The notes below the pieces were generated by a model. That model saw only the letters and a list, made by a program, of their open reading frames with translations. It did no database searches and had not been told where the DNA came from. Below are positions 24,441-32,648 of a stretch of DNA of 64,000 nucleotides, in pieces. The DNA comes from Streptomyces aurantiogriseus (GTDB lineage: Bacteria > Actinomycetota > Actinomycetes > Streptomycetales > Streptomycetaceae), in assembly GCF_014649375.1 (NCBI RefSeq), contig NZ_BMSX01000021.1, positions 1 to 64,000 on the forward strand. The letters run 5' to 3'. A program made the position numbers and the translations under genes. Every line of letters starts with the position of its first letter. Within the stretch, counting starts at the first letter, position 1.

Positions 24441-24860
24441 TCAGGTTCGCAGCAGGCGGCCGATCGCCTTCGTCGCCTCCTCCACCTTCGCGTCGATCTC
24501 GTCGCCGCCCTTGAGGGCCGCGTCGGCGACGCAGTGGCGCAGGTGCTCCTCCAGCAGTTGCAGCGCGAAGGACTGCAGGGCCTTGGTGGAGGCGGACACC
24601 TGGGTGAGTATGTCGATGCAGTAGGTGTCCTCGTCGACCATGCGCTGCAGGCCGCGGATCTGGCCCTCGATGCGGCGCAGGCGCTTGAGGTGTTCGTCCT
24701 TCTGTTTGTGGTACCCGTGCACGGTCGCGGCTGTGGGTGTGGCTGTGGTTGCCGCCGCGCTTGCGGTTTCCGGTTCCGCGGTGACCGCCGGTGCGGCTTC
24801 TGCCTGTACGGCCTCGGGTGCGGCGGAGGGCGCTCCCGCGCCGGCCTCGGTGGTCGTCAT
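24441..24860 (-). CDS. csoR: CsoR-family copper-sensing repressor
   Basis: A 139-residue repressor that releases DNA on binding Cu(I). The all-helical DUF156 domain spans about residues 48-135. Copper ligands are the Cys in 'DEDTYCIDILTQVSAS' and the His and Cys in 'LLEEHLRHCVADA', giving the canonical C-H-C set. The DNA-contact segment is 'RRIEGQIRGLQRMV'. A 45-residue Ala/Thr/Glu-rich N-terminal extension is present. By position it equals the characterised S. lividans/S. coelicolor CsoR (SCO4136, from memory). A CsoR-type operator lies 15 bp upstream. Confidence 0.92.
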   Translation of the reverse strand: MTTTEAGAGAPSAAPEAVQAEAAPAVTAEPETASAAATTATPTAATVHGYHKQKDEHLKRLRRIEGQIRGLQRMVDEDTYCIDILTQVSASTKALQSFALQLLEEHLRHCVADAALKGGDEIDAKVEEATKAIGRLLRT

Positions 24861-24874
24861 CGTGTCCTCCAGAC

Positions 24875-24895
24875 ATATACCCCTACTGGGTATAT
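24875..24895. promoter_or_regulatory. CsoR operator
   Basis: ATATACCCC-TAC-TGGGTATAT is a G/C-tract inverted repeat of the type bound by CsoR. It lies just upstream of the csoR start, so it probably mediates autoregulation and derepression by copper. Confidence 0.75.
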
Positions 24896-25085
24896 CGTAC
24901 CGAACTTTGGCGGGTATAGGGCCTGTGGCCACCGCTGTGGGGAGGTCTGTGGACTGGACCACCTCGCGGCCCCGCTGCCGGTCGCCGCACCTCATGGGCG
25001 ACACTGGGGGACGGCCCATTAGCCGTGGCCGGATGATGCGCCTAGCATCAGCCTGACCGAAACCGATGCATTTTGAGGACCCCAC

Positions 25086-25706
25086 GTGCGCTTTCGTCTG
25101 ACCCCCAGGGAGACGAGCTTCTATGACATGTTCGCCGCGTCCGCGGACAACATCGTCACTGGCTCGAAACTCCTGATGGAACTGCTCGGGGCGGACACCG
25201 CCGGCCGGGCCGAGATCGCAGAGCGTATGCGGGCCGCGGAACACGCCGGTGACGACGCCACGCATGCGATCTTCCACCAGTTGAACTCCTCGTTCATCAC
25301 GCCGTTCGACCGTGAGGACATCTACTCCCTGGCCTCGTCCCTCGACGACATCATGGACTTCATGGAGGAGGCCGTCGACCTGGTGGTCCTCTACAACGTC
25401 GAGGAACTGCCCAAGGGCGTCGAGCAGCAGATCGAGGTGCTGGCGCGGGCGGCGGAGCTCACGGCCGAGGCCATGCCGAATCTGCGGACGATGCAGAACC
25501 TCACCGAGTACTGGATCGAGGTCAACCGGCTGGAGAACCAGGCCGACCAGATTCACCGGAAGCTGCTCGCCCACCTCTTCAACGGGAAGTACGACGCGAT
25601 CGAGGTGCTGAAGCTCAAGCAGATCGTGGATGTGCTGGAGGAGGCGGCGGACGCGTTCGAGCACGTGGCGAACACGGTGGAGACCATCGCCGTCAAGGAG
25701 TCCTGA
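25086..25706 (+). CDS. DUF47 (PhoU-like) Pit accessory protein
   Basis: A 206-residue all-helical protein of the DUF47/PhoU-like family. It has the metal-cluster signatures 'FITPFDREDIYSLASSLDDI' and 'NQADQIHRKLLAHLFNG'. Members are encoded beside Pit phosphate transporters and are thought to regulate or assist them; that is the context here, with pit starting 7 bp after this stop. The start is a GTG. Likely cytoplasmic. Confidence 0.92.
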   Translation: MRFRLTPRETSFYDMFAASADNIVTGSKLLMELLGADTAGRAEIAERMRAAEHAGDDATHAIFHQLNSSFITPFDREDIYSLASSLDDIMDFMEEAVDLVVLYNVEELPKGVEQQIEVLARAAELTAEAMPNLRTMQNLTEYWIEVNRLENQADQIHRKLLAHLFNGKYDAIEVLKLKQIVDVLEEAADAFEHVANTVETIAVKES

Positions 25707-25713
25707 CCTCTCC

Positions 25714-26712
25714 ATGGACACCTTCGCGCTGGTCGTGACCATCCTGGTCGCGCTCTTCTTTACTTACACGAACGGCTTCCACGACTCGGCGAACGCGATC
25801 GCCACGTCCGTCTCGACGCGGGCGTTGACGCCTCGGGCCGCGCTGCTGATGGCGGCGGTGATGAACCTCGGCGGTGCCTTTCTGGGGTCCGGGGTCGCCA
25901 AGACCGTCAGTGAGGGGCTGATCCAGACGCCCGAGGGGTCGAAGGGGATGGGGATCCTCTTCGCGGCGCTGGTCGGGGCGATCACGTGGAACCTCATCAC
26001 GTGGTACTTCGGGCTGCCGTCGTCGTCTTCGCATGCCTTGTTCGGTGGCATGGTGGGGGCGGCGCTGGCCGGTGGGACGACCGTGTACTGGCATGGCGTT
26101 CTCGAGAAGATCGTCATTCCGATGTTCGTGTCGCCGGTGGTGGGGCTGGTCGTCGGGTACCTGGTGATGACCGCGATTCTGTGGATCTTCCGGCGGGCCA
26201 ATCCGCACAAGGCCAAGCGGGGGTTCCGGATCGCGCAGACCGTGTCCGCGGCCGGTATGGCTCTGGGGCATGGTCTTCAGGACGCGCAGAAAACCATGGG
26301 CATCGTGGTGATGGCGCTGGTCATCGCCGATGTGGAGGACTACGGGGATCCGATCCCGGTGTGGGTGAAGATCGTCTGCGCGGTGATGCTGTCGCTGGGG
26401 ACGTATGCGGGTGGCTGGCGCATCATGCGGACGTTGGGGCGGAAGATCATTGAGTTGGATCCGCCGCAGGGGTTCGCGGCGGAGACGACCGGGGCGTCGA
26501 TCATGTTCACCACCGCGTTTCTCTTCAAGGCGCCGATCTCCACGACGCATGTGATCACGTCGGCGATCATGGGTGTGGGGGCGACCAAGCGGATCAATGC
26601 TGTGCGGTGGGGGGTTGCCAAGAACATCGTTCTTGGCTGGTTCATTACGATGCCGGCGGCGGCGGTGGTTGCGGCGTGTGCGTTCTGGATCGTGAACCTG
26701 GCGTTTCTGTAG
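25714..26712 (+). CDS. pit: Low-affinity inorganic phosphate transporter (Pit)
   Basis: A 332-residue PiT-family permease that takes up metal-phosphate with protons. The two family signatures are 'NGFHDSANAIATSVSTRAL' (near residue 20) and 'KAPISTTHVITSAIMGVGAT' (near residue 275). About ten helices are seen. It forms an operon with the DUF47 gene and is called pitH1 in S. coelicolor. No direct repeat of the PHO-box type is obvious upstream of the pair, consistent with use when phosphate is plentiful. A long repeat-filled gap follows. Confidence 0.94.
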   Translation: MDTFALVVTILVALFFTYTNGFHDSANAIATSVSTRALTPRAALLMAAVMNLGGAFLGSGVAKTVSEGLIQTPEGSKGMGILFAALVGAITWNLITWYFGLPSSSSHALFGGMVGAALAGGTTVYWHGVLEKIVIPMFVSPVVGLVVGYLVMTAILWIFRRANPHKAKRGFRIAQTVSAAGMALGHGLQDAQKTMGIVVMALVIADVEDYGDPIPVWVKIVCAVMLSLGTYAGGWRIMRTLGRKIIELDPPQGFAAETTGASIMFTTAFLFKAPISTTHVITSAIMGVGATKRINAVRWGVAKNIVLGWFITMPAAAVVAACAFWIVNLAFL

Positions 26713-26713
26713 G

Positions 26714-27135
26714 CGGGTGCTTTGCCCACCCGCCCGCCCGTCTCGCTTGGCTGAGAAGCCCCCACCTCGGGGCTCCGCCCCGGACCCCGGCGGGGCTTCG
26801 CCCCTGCGCCCCGGGTGTTTGCCCACCCGTCCGCCCGTCTCGGTTGGCTGAGAAGTCCCCCACCTCGGGGCTCCGCCCCGGGCCCCGGCGGGGCTTCGCC
26901 CCTGAGCCCCGGGTGTTTGCCTACCGGCCCGCCCGTCTCGGTTGGCTGGGAAGTCCCCCGCCTCGGGGCTCCGCCCCGGACCCCGGCGGGGCTTCGCCCC
27001 TGAGCCCCGGGTGTTTGCCTACCGGCCCGCCCGTCTCGGTTGGCTGGGAAGTCCCCCGCCTCGGGGCTTCGCCCCGGACCCCGACGGGGCTCCCCGCCCC
27101 GGGCCCCGGCGGGGCTTCGCCCCAGCACCCCCGGT
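26714..27135. repeat. 98-bp tandem repeat array, four copies plus a degenerate tail
   Basis: The phrase CGGGTG recurs at 26714, 26812, 26910 and 27008, exactly 98 bp apart. Each unit contains CCCGTCTCGGTTGGCTG and then the palindromic GGGGCTCCGCCCCGGACCCC followed by CGGGGCTTCGCCCC. The internal palindromes belong to a repeat often seen between Streptomyces genes. Units 3 and 4 are nearly identical, indicating recent duplication. The tail after 27106 is rearranged. No convincing coding sequence is present. Confidence 0.93.
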
Positions 27136-27149
27136 GAGCCTTCGGCCCA

Positions 27150-27460
27150 TCCACGGGCAGCAGGCGTCGTAGGTTCGCCCACCCCGGGAGCACAACGCCG
27201 TAGGTCCGCCCGCTGCGGCGCCGCAGCCTACGGGTGGGCCCCGGCAGCACAACGCCGTTGGTCCGCTTGCCCCGGGCGGCACGGCGCAGTGGGCCCGCCC
27301 ACCCTCAGGCGGCCCGGCATCGTAGGCCTGCCCACGCCCAGCCGCCCGGCGTCGTAGCCCGCTCACCCCCCGAGCGGCACAACGCCGTTGGCCCGCTGGC
27401 CCCGTGCGGCACAACGCAGTAGGCCCGCCCACGCCCGGGCGGCAAGGCGCAGCCGGCCCC
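27150..27460. repeat. Degenerate array of about 32-33-bp units
   Basis: About nine imperfect copies of a unit built on GGCACAACGCCGTAGG followed by CCCGCCCACCCCGGGC. The best copies are near 27245, 27373 and 27407. It directly follows the 98-bp array but shares no unit with it. There are no unique spacers, so it is not a CRISPR array. Confidence 0.8.
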
Positions 27461-27473
27461 CCACGAACGCCGC

Positions 27474-27510
27474 GGGCCCGCCCCCCGGGAGCCGGGGGGC
27501 GGGCCCTTTT
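27474..27510. terminator. Strong terminator between pit and pstB
   Basis: A perfect 15-bp stem GGGCCCGCCCCCCGG-GAG-CCGGGGGGCGGGCCC is followed by TTTT on the plus strand. It lies 49 bp beyond the pstB stop on the minus strand and is probably used from both sides. Confidence 0.8.
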
Positions 27511-27558
27511 GCGTCCTCGCGGTGGCACCGCCATGCAGCACCGCGAGGGGAATGGGGG

Positions 27559-28335
27559 TCAGCCGAAGCGGCCGGAGATGTAGTCCTCGGTGGCCTGGAC
27601 CGACGGGTTGGAGAAGATGCGCTCCGTGTCGTCGATCTCGATGAGCTTGCCGGGCTGGCCCACTGCCGCGAGGTTGAAGAAGGCCGTGCGGTCGGAGACG
27701 CGGGCCGCCTGCTGCATGTTGTGCGTCACGATGACGATCGTGAAGCGTTCCTTCAGCTCGCCGATCAGGTCCTCGATGGCGAGGGTCGAGATCGGGTCCA
27801 GGGCGGAGCAGGGCTCGTCCATGAGGAGGACCTTCGGCTCCACGGCGATCGCTCGCGCGATGCACAGACGCTGCTGCTGGCCGCCCGACAGGCCGGAACC
27901 CGGCTTGTTCAGGCGGTCCTTCACCTCGTTCCAGAGGTTCGCGCCCTTCAGGGACTTCTCCACGATGTCCTGCAGTTCGGACTTCTTGAAGTTGCCGTTC
28001 AGCCGCAGGCCCGCCGCCACGTTGTCGAAGATCGACATCGTGGGGAACGGGTTCGGGCGCTGGAAGACCATGCCGACCTCACGGCGGACGGACACCGGGT
28101 CGATGCCGTGGCCGTAGAGGTCTTCGTCGTCCAGCAGTACCTTGCCCTCGACGCGGCCGCCGGGGGTCACCTCGTGCATGCGGTTCAGGGTGCGCAGGAA
28201 CGTCGACTTGCCGCAGCCGGACGGGCCGATGAACGCCGTCACCGAGCGCGGCTCGACCGTCATCGAGATGTCCTCGATCGCCTTGTGGGAGCCGTAGTAG
28301 GCGGTCAGTCCGCTTACGTCGATTCGCTTGGCCAT
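27559..28335 (-). CDS. pstB: Phosphate ABC transporter ATP-binding protein PstB
   Basis: The 258-residue ATPase of the high-affinity phosphate importer. Walker A 'FIGPSGCGKSTFLRTLNRM', signature 'LSGGQQQRLCIARAIAVEPK' and Walker B 'VLLMDEPCSALDP' are intact. The length and the 'MVFQRPNPFP' Q-loop are typical of PstB. It is the last gene of pstSCAB; a 72-bp gap separates it from pstA. Confidence 0.97.
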   Translation of the reverse strand: MAKRIDVSGLTAYYGSHKAIEDISMTVEPRSVTAFIGPSGCGKSTFLRTLNRMHEVTPGGRVEGKVLLDDEDLYGHGIDPVSVRREVGMVFQRPNPFPTMSIFDNVAAGLRLNGNFKKSELQDIVEKSLKGANLWNEVKDRLNKPGSGLSGGQQQRLCIARAIAVEPKVLLMDEPCSALDPISTLAIEDLIGELKERFTIVIVTHNMQQAARVSDRTAFFNLAAVGQPGKLIEIDDTERIFSNPSVQATEDYISGRFG

Positions 28336-28407
28336 GTCTCTACTTCACTTCCAGGAGTCTGGGGGTCGCTGTCAGGCCCCGCGCGGCGGTAGCCGCAGAT
28401 TGATGCT

Positions 28408-29469
28408 TCAGCGACCGGTCTTCGGGGCCTTCCAGCGGGCGATGCCGCGGGCCACCAGGTTGAGGATCATCACGAAGGCGATCAGCGTGAGCGACGCCGC
28501 CCAGGCACGGTCGTAGGCCGCCTGCGAACCCGCGCTCTGCGAGTACTGCTGGTAGATGTACAGCGGCAGCGATGCCTGCGCACCCTCGAAGGGGTTGGCA
28601 TTGATGAACGGGTTGCCGAAGACCAGGAGCAGGACGGGTGCCGTTTCGCCGGCGATGCGGGCCACCGAGAGCATGACGCCGGTGATGATGCCGCCGATCG
28701 ACGTCGGGACGACGATCTTCAGGATTGTGCGCCACTTCGGGACGCCGAGTGCCAGGGAGGCCTCGCGCAGCTCGTTCGGGACGAGCTTGAGCATTTCCTC
28801 CGTGGAGCGCACGACCACCGGCATCATCAGGATCGCCAGGGCCAGCGAGCCCGCGAAGCCGAAGGGCTGCATGTCGAACATCAGCATGAGGCTGAGGATG
28901 AACAGGCCGGCCACGATGGAGGGGATGCCTGTCATGACGTCCACGAAGAAGGTGACCGCCCGGGCCAGGTTGCCCCGGCCGTACTCCACCAGGTAGATCG
29001 CCGTCAGGATGCCGATCGGGGCGCCGATCAGGGTGGCGAGGCCGACCTGCTCCAGGCTGCCGAGGATGGCGTGGTAGATGCCGCCGCCCGGCTCGGAGTC
29101 GGCGACGACGCCCATGGAGTGGGTCAGGAAGTAGACGTCGAGGACCTTGACGCCTCGCTCGACGGTCGCCCAGATGAGGGAGGCGAGCGGGATCACGGCC
29201 AGGACGAAGGCGACCCAGACCAGGGCCGTGGCGATGCGGTCCTTGGCCTGGCGGCGGCCCTCGACGCGGGCGGCGACGCCGTACGTGGCCAGGAGGAAGA
29301 GGAGACCGGCGATCAGGCCCCACTGGATGCGGCTGTCGAGGCCCGTGCCGAGGCCGATGGCGACGGCGACGGCGATCGAACCGGCCGCGATGGCCCAGGG
29401 GGTCCACTTGGGCAGGCTGGCGCCGCGCAGGGTGCTGGGGCGCTTGTCGGTGACGGCTGCGGTGCTCAT
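28408..29469 (-). CDS. pstA: Phosphate ABC transporter permease PstA
   Basis: A 353-residue inner-membrane permease with about eight helices. Compared with the usual PstA of about 280-300 residues it has extra N-terminal helices. The cytoplasmic loop 'ALGVPKWRTILKIVVPTSIG' is the EAA motif that contacts PstB. Its ATG overlaps the pstC stop by 4 bp, so PstC and PstA are made together as the membrane heterodimer. Confidence 0.95.
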   Translation of the reverse strand: MSTAAVTDKRPSTLRGASLPKWTPWAIAAGSIAVAVAIGLGTGLDSRIQWGLIAGLLFLLATYGVAARVEGRRQAKDRIATALVWVAFVLAVIPLASLIWATVERGVKVLDVYFLTHSMGVVADSEPGGGIYHAILGSLEQVGLATLIGAPIGILTAIYLVEYGRGNLARAVTFFVDVMTGIPSIVAGLFILSLMLMFDMQPFGFAGSLALAILMMPVVVRSTEEMLKLVPNELREASLALGVPKWRTILKIVVPTSIGGIITGVMLSVARIAGETAPVLLLVFGNPFINANPFEGAQASLPLYIYQQYSQSAGSQAAYDRAWAASLTLIAFVMILNLVARGIARWKAPKTGR

Positions 29470-30485
29470 GCGTTGGCCCCCGAGTACTCCTTGCGGCGGG
29501 CGATGATCGCGCGGGCCGCGCCGTTGACCAGCAGGGTGATGACGAACAGGACCAGACCGGAGGCGATGAGCGCGTCGCGGCCGAACTCCGTCGCCTCGTT
29601 GAACTTGCTGGCGATGTTCTGGGCGAAGGTGCCGCCGCCCGGGTTCAGGAGGCTGGCGTGGATGTCGAAGTCGGGAGACAACACCGTGGCCACCGCCATC
29701 GTCTCGCCGAGCGCTCGGCCGAGGCCCAGCATCGAGGCCGAGATCACGCCGGAGCGGCCGAAGGGCAGGACCGCCATGCGGACCACTTCCCAGCGGGTGG
29801 CGCCCAGCGCCAGGGCCGCCTCCTCGTGCGTCTGCGGGACCTGGCGGAAGACCTCACGGCTGACGTTGGTGATGATCGGAAGGATCATGATGGCGAGGAG
29901 GACGCCGACCGTGAGCATCGAGCGCGGGGCGCCCTCGTCCCAGGAGAAGATCCCGGTCCAGCCGAGGTAGTTGTTCAGCCAGCCGAACAGGCCGTCCATC
30001 TGCGGTACGAGGATCAGGGCGCCCCAGAGGCCGTACACGATGGACGGTACGGCGGCGAGCAGGTCGATCACGTACGCGATGGGGCCGCTGAGGCGGCGCG
30101 GGGCGTAGTGCGTGAGGAACAGGGCGATGGCGACGGCGATCGGGACCGCGATGGCCATGGCGATGATCGAGGAGACCACCGTGCCGAAGGCGAGGACGGC
30201 GATGCCGAACTTCGGCGGAATCAGGTTGGTGTTCCACTCGAAGGCGGTGAGGAAGTTCGCCTCGTCCTTGCTGATGGCGAGGGTCGCGCGGTAGGTGAGA
30301 AAGACCGCGATCGCGGCCATGATCACCAGCAGCAGGATGCCCGACCCGCGGGAGAGACCGAGGAAGATCCGGTCACCGGGTCGGGTGGCGCCTCGGGCGG
30401 CGCGCTTCTGCTCGGCCTGGGTCGGCGGAGCCGCGGGGGGAGGTGCTTCGTCTGTGTTCTGTGACTTCTTCGTCGATATGTCCAT
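29466..30485 (-). CDS. pstC: Phosphate ABC transporter permease PstC
   Basis: A 339-residue permease with six to seven helices and the EAA loop 'ALGATRWEVVRMAVLPFGRS'. The cytoplasmic N-terminus is long and Pro/Ala-rich. It partners with PstA. A 134-bp spacer with a long stem-loop separates it from pstS, consistent with a lower expression level than the binding protein. Confidence 0.95.
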   Translation of the reverse strand: MDISTKKSQNTDEAPPPAAPPTQAEQKRAARGATRPGDRIFLGLSRGSGILLLVIMAAIAVFLTYRATLAISKDEANFLTAFEWNTNLIPPKFGIAVLAFGTVVSSIIAMAIAVPIAVAIALFLTHYAPRRLSGPIAYVIDLLAAVPSIVYGLWGALILVPQMDGLFGWLNNYLGWTGIFSWDEGAPRSMLTVGVLLAIMILPIITNVSREVFRQVPQTHEEAALALGATRWEVVRMAVLPFGRSGVISASMLGLGRALGETMAVATVLSPDFDIHASLLNPGGGTFAQNIASKFNEATEFGRDALIASGLVLFVITLLVNGAARAIIARRKEYSGANA

Positions 30486-30572
30486 GGGTTCTCCGGTCTG
30501 CGGAGCCGCTCGTGGGTGGGCGGCTCGGGCGGGGCCGGATGTGCGGCGGCCCCTGGCGGCGGTGCACCGGAC

Positions 30573-30613
30573 GGTGCGGTCCGGGCCGGGTTCCCCCGGT
30601 GCCGGACCGCACC
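30573..30613 (-). promoter_or_regulatory. Intercistronic stem-loop between pstS and pstC
   Basis: Arms GGTGCGGTCCGG and CCGGACCGCACC (12 bp, perfect) close a GC-rich loop 7 bp after the pstS stop. It probably stabilises pstS mRNA or partially terminates it, making PstS more abundant than PstCAB. Confidence 0.65.
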
Positions 30614-30619
30614 TTCAGA

Positions 30620-31750
30620 TCAGCTCAGGCCCTCGATGGTGGTGCGGACCTTGGCGATGATGGCCTCGGGGATCGGCGCGTAGTCGATGCCCGAGAGGAC
30701 GTTCTGGCCCTCCTCGCTGGCGACGTAGCGCAGGAACGCCTTGGTGGCGGGCAGGGTGTCGGCCTTGTTGCCCTTGTCGCAGACGATCTCGTACGTGACC
30801 AGGGTGATCGGGTAGGCGCCGTCGGCCTTGGTCGCGTAGTTGATCTTCAGCGCGAGGTCACTGCCGGTGCCGACGACCTTGGCGTCCGCGATGGCCTTGG
30901 TGGCACCGTCGGTGGAGGCCTTGACCGGGGCGGCGGCGCCCGTGTCGATGGAGACGGTGTTCACGCCGTCCTTGGCGTACGACAGCTCCATGTAGCCGAT
31001 CGAGCCGGGGGTCTGCTTCACGCCCTGGGCGACACCGGAGGAGCCGGCCGCGGCCTGGCCGCCCTTGGCCTGCCAGGCCTTGCCACCCTCGTACTTCCAG
31101 TTCTCGGGGGTGGTGGCGATCAGGTACTTGGTGAAGTTGTCCGTGGTGCCGGACTCGTCCGAGCGGTGGTACGGCTGGATCTTCTGGTCGGGCAGCTTCG
31201 CCTCGGGGTTGAGCTTCTTGATGGCCTCGTCGTTCCACTTGGTGATCTTGCCGTCGAAGATCTTGGCGATCGTCGGGGCGTCGAGGACCAGGTTGTCCAC
31301 GCCGGAGAGGTTGTAGGCGATCGCGATCGGGCCGCCGACCATCGGCAGGTCGATGCCCTGGCCGCCGGAGCAGACCTGCTTGGAGGCGGTGACCTCTTCC
31401 GGCTTCAGCGCCGAGTCGGAGCCCGCGAAGGCGACCTGGCCCTGGGTGAACGCGGTGACACCGGCACCGGAGCCGGAGCCCTTGTAGTTGACCTGGACGC
31501 CCTTGCAGGCCTGCGTGAAGTTCTTGACCCAGGCGTCGATCGCGTTCTTCTGCGCGGAGGAGCCGTCGGCGAGGAGCTGGCCCTTGGCGTCGTCGCACTT
31601 GATGGAGCCGGCCGCGGCGGTAGCGGAGGACGTGCTGTCGCCGCTGCCCGAACCGGTGTCGTCGGAGCCGCACGCCGTGAGGGCCAGGGCGCCGGAGACG
31701 GCGAGAGCACCGAGGGTGAGGGCCCGCCGGTTCATGCGCTGAAGCTTCAC
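30620..31750 (-). CDS. pstS: Phosphate-binding lipoprotein PstS
   Basis: A 376-residue extracytoplasmic phosphate receptor. The lipobox is 'SGALALTACGSDD'. Typical PstS motifs are 'LLADGSSAQKNAIDAWVKNF' (TGSS-like phosphate loop) and 'PYHRSDESGTTDNFTKYL' (R-x-D-x-S-G-T). It is first in the pstSCAB operon and has a PHO box about 155 bp upstream. A Ser/Thr-rich linker of about 20 residues follows the Cys. Confidence 0.96.
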   Translation of the reverse strand: MKLQRMNRRALTLGALAVSGALALTACGSDDTGSGSGDSTSSATAAAGSIKCDDAKGQLLADGSSAQKNAIDAWVKNFTQACKGVQVNYKGSGSGAGVTAFTQGQVAFAGSDSALKPEEVTASKQVCSGGQGIDLPMVGGPIAIAYNLSGVDNLVLDAPTIAKIFDGKITKWNDEAIKKLNPEAKLPDQKIQPYHRSDESGTTDNFTKYLIATTPENWKYEGGKAWQAKGGQAAAGSSGVAQGVKQTPGSIGYMELSYAKDGVNTVSIDTGAAAPVKASTDGATKAIADAKVVGTGSDLALKINYATKADGAYPITLVTYEIVCDKGNKADTLPATKAFLRYVASEEGQNVLSGIDYAPIPEAIIAKVRTTIEGLS

Positions 31751-31866
31751 TTGAGGGAGATCCTTCCAGGAGCCGCCGTCCTGAATTCGGCGGCGTGCGA
31801 AGACTGGTCGGCGCGGATACGTCCATCAGGTCGCGCCCCGCACCGGGTAAGGCCGAAATTAGGCAG

Positions 31867-31910
31867 ATGAGGTGAAGCCGCCTACGGGCACAAATGAACG
31901 AGAGGTGAAC
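31867..31910 (-). promoter_or_regulatory. PHO box (PhoP-binding direct repeats) of pstS
   Basis: Read on the minus strand from 31910, 11-bp units occur in phase: GTTCACCTCTC, GTTCATTTGTG, CCCGTAGGCGG and CTTCACCTCAT. Units 1, 2 and 4 fit the GTTCACC consensus of Streptomyces PhoP boxes; unit 3 is degenerate. pstS is the best-known PhoP target in Streptomyces. Confidence 0.85.
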
Positions 31911-31993
31911 CCCTGTAGACGGTGCGGTTAGGTCACGGAACGCTTACATCGAGGACACGGCACGATTCCGGACCGATGCCGACTATGTCCGGA

Positions 31994-32416
31994 CTATGTC
32001 AGGTGCAGCGCGGCCAGCAGGGCGTCCACCAACGTGCGGTCCCTCGGCTGGGTGAGGCGGTTGCGGGCGGCCGTGGGGGGCAGCCACAGGATGCGGTCCA
32101 CCTCGTCGTTCGAGGTGAATGCGCCCGAGACGGCCTCAGCCGCCCAGTAGTGGACCTCCTTGGGGCGGCCCTGCGCGGGGTAACGGAGCGTGGGCAGCCG
32201 TGCGCCCAGGCGGGCGGTGTAGCCCGTCTCCTCCGCCACCTCGCGCACCGCGCAGGTCCGCGCGTCCTCGTCGCGCTTCAGCTTGCCCTTCGGGTGGGAC
32301 CAGTCGTCGTACTTGGGGCGATGGACCAGGCACAGCTCCAGCTCACCGTCCATCGGTGAACGGCGCCACAGGACGCAGCCTGCCGCCTGGACGGGGATGT
32401 CGTTCGAAGAGCTCAC
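31994..32416 (-). CDS. Nudix hydrolase
   Basis: A 140-residue pyrophosphohydrolase. The Nudix box is complete: 'GKLKRDEDARTCAVREVAEE' then 'TGY'. It resembles the Nudix domain of mycobacterial MutT1-like proteins, which act on diadenosine polyphosphates or 8-oxo-dGTP. Its position with the CHAD and ppk genes suggests a role in phosphate or polyphosphate metabolism, which is inference only. Confidence 0.9.
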   Translation of the reverse strand: MSSSNDIPVQAAGCVLWRRSPMDGELELCLVHRPKYDDWSHPKGKLKRDEDARTCAVREVAEETGYTARLGARLPTLRYPAQGRPKEVHYWAAEAVSGAFTSNDEVDRILWLPPTAARNRLTQPRDRTLVDALLAALHLT

Positions 32417-32552
32417 CGGTCACCGCCTCCTGGGTCGTCTACGAGGGCTGGTGGTCTGCTGGTCTGCGTACGACGTGCTGGTTCTTTCGACGGGTGGGGG
32501 CTTGCAACGGCTGGGGCCTCTCCTGGGGCGGTCGGGCCCTCCGACGGCCGGG

Positions 32553-32631
32553 CCTTGTGGCGGCTGGAACTGTGGCGGCTGGGTCTTATGGCGGCTGGAC
32601 CTTGTGGCGGTTGGACCTTGTGGCGGTTGGG
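32553..32631. repeat. Short tandem repeat of about 15-16 bp, five copies
   Basis: Variants of CCTTGTGGCGGCTGGA occur five times in a row in the gap between the CHAD stop and the Nudix start. The last two copies are identical. No function is visible. The rest of this gap (32417-32648) holds no gene. Confidence 0.85.
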
Positions 32632-32648
32632 TCGTACGACGGCCGACG

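Noticed and set aside
24900..25085. A PHO box upstream of the DUF47-pit operon
   Set aside because: No 11-bp direct repeats of the GTTCACC type were found on either strand.
27150..27460. Possible CRISPR array with 32-33-bp repeats
   Set aside because: The units are adjacent with no unique spacers of constant length, are very degenerate, and no cas genes are present in the window.
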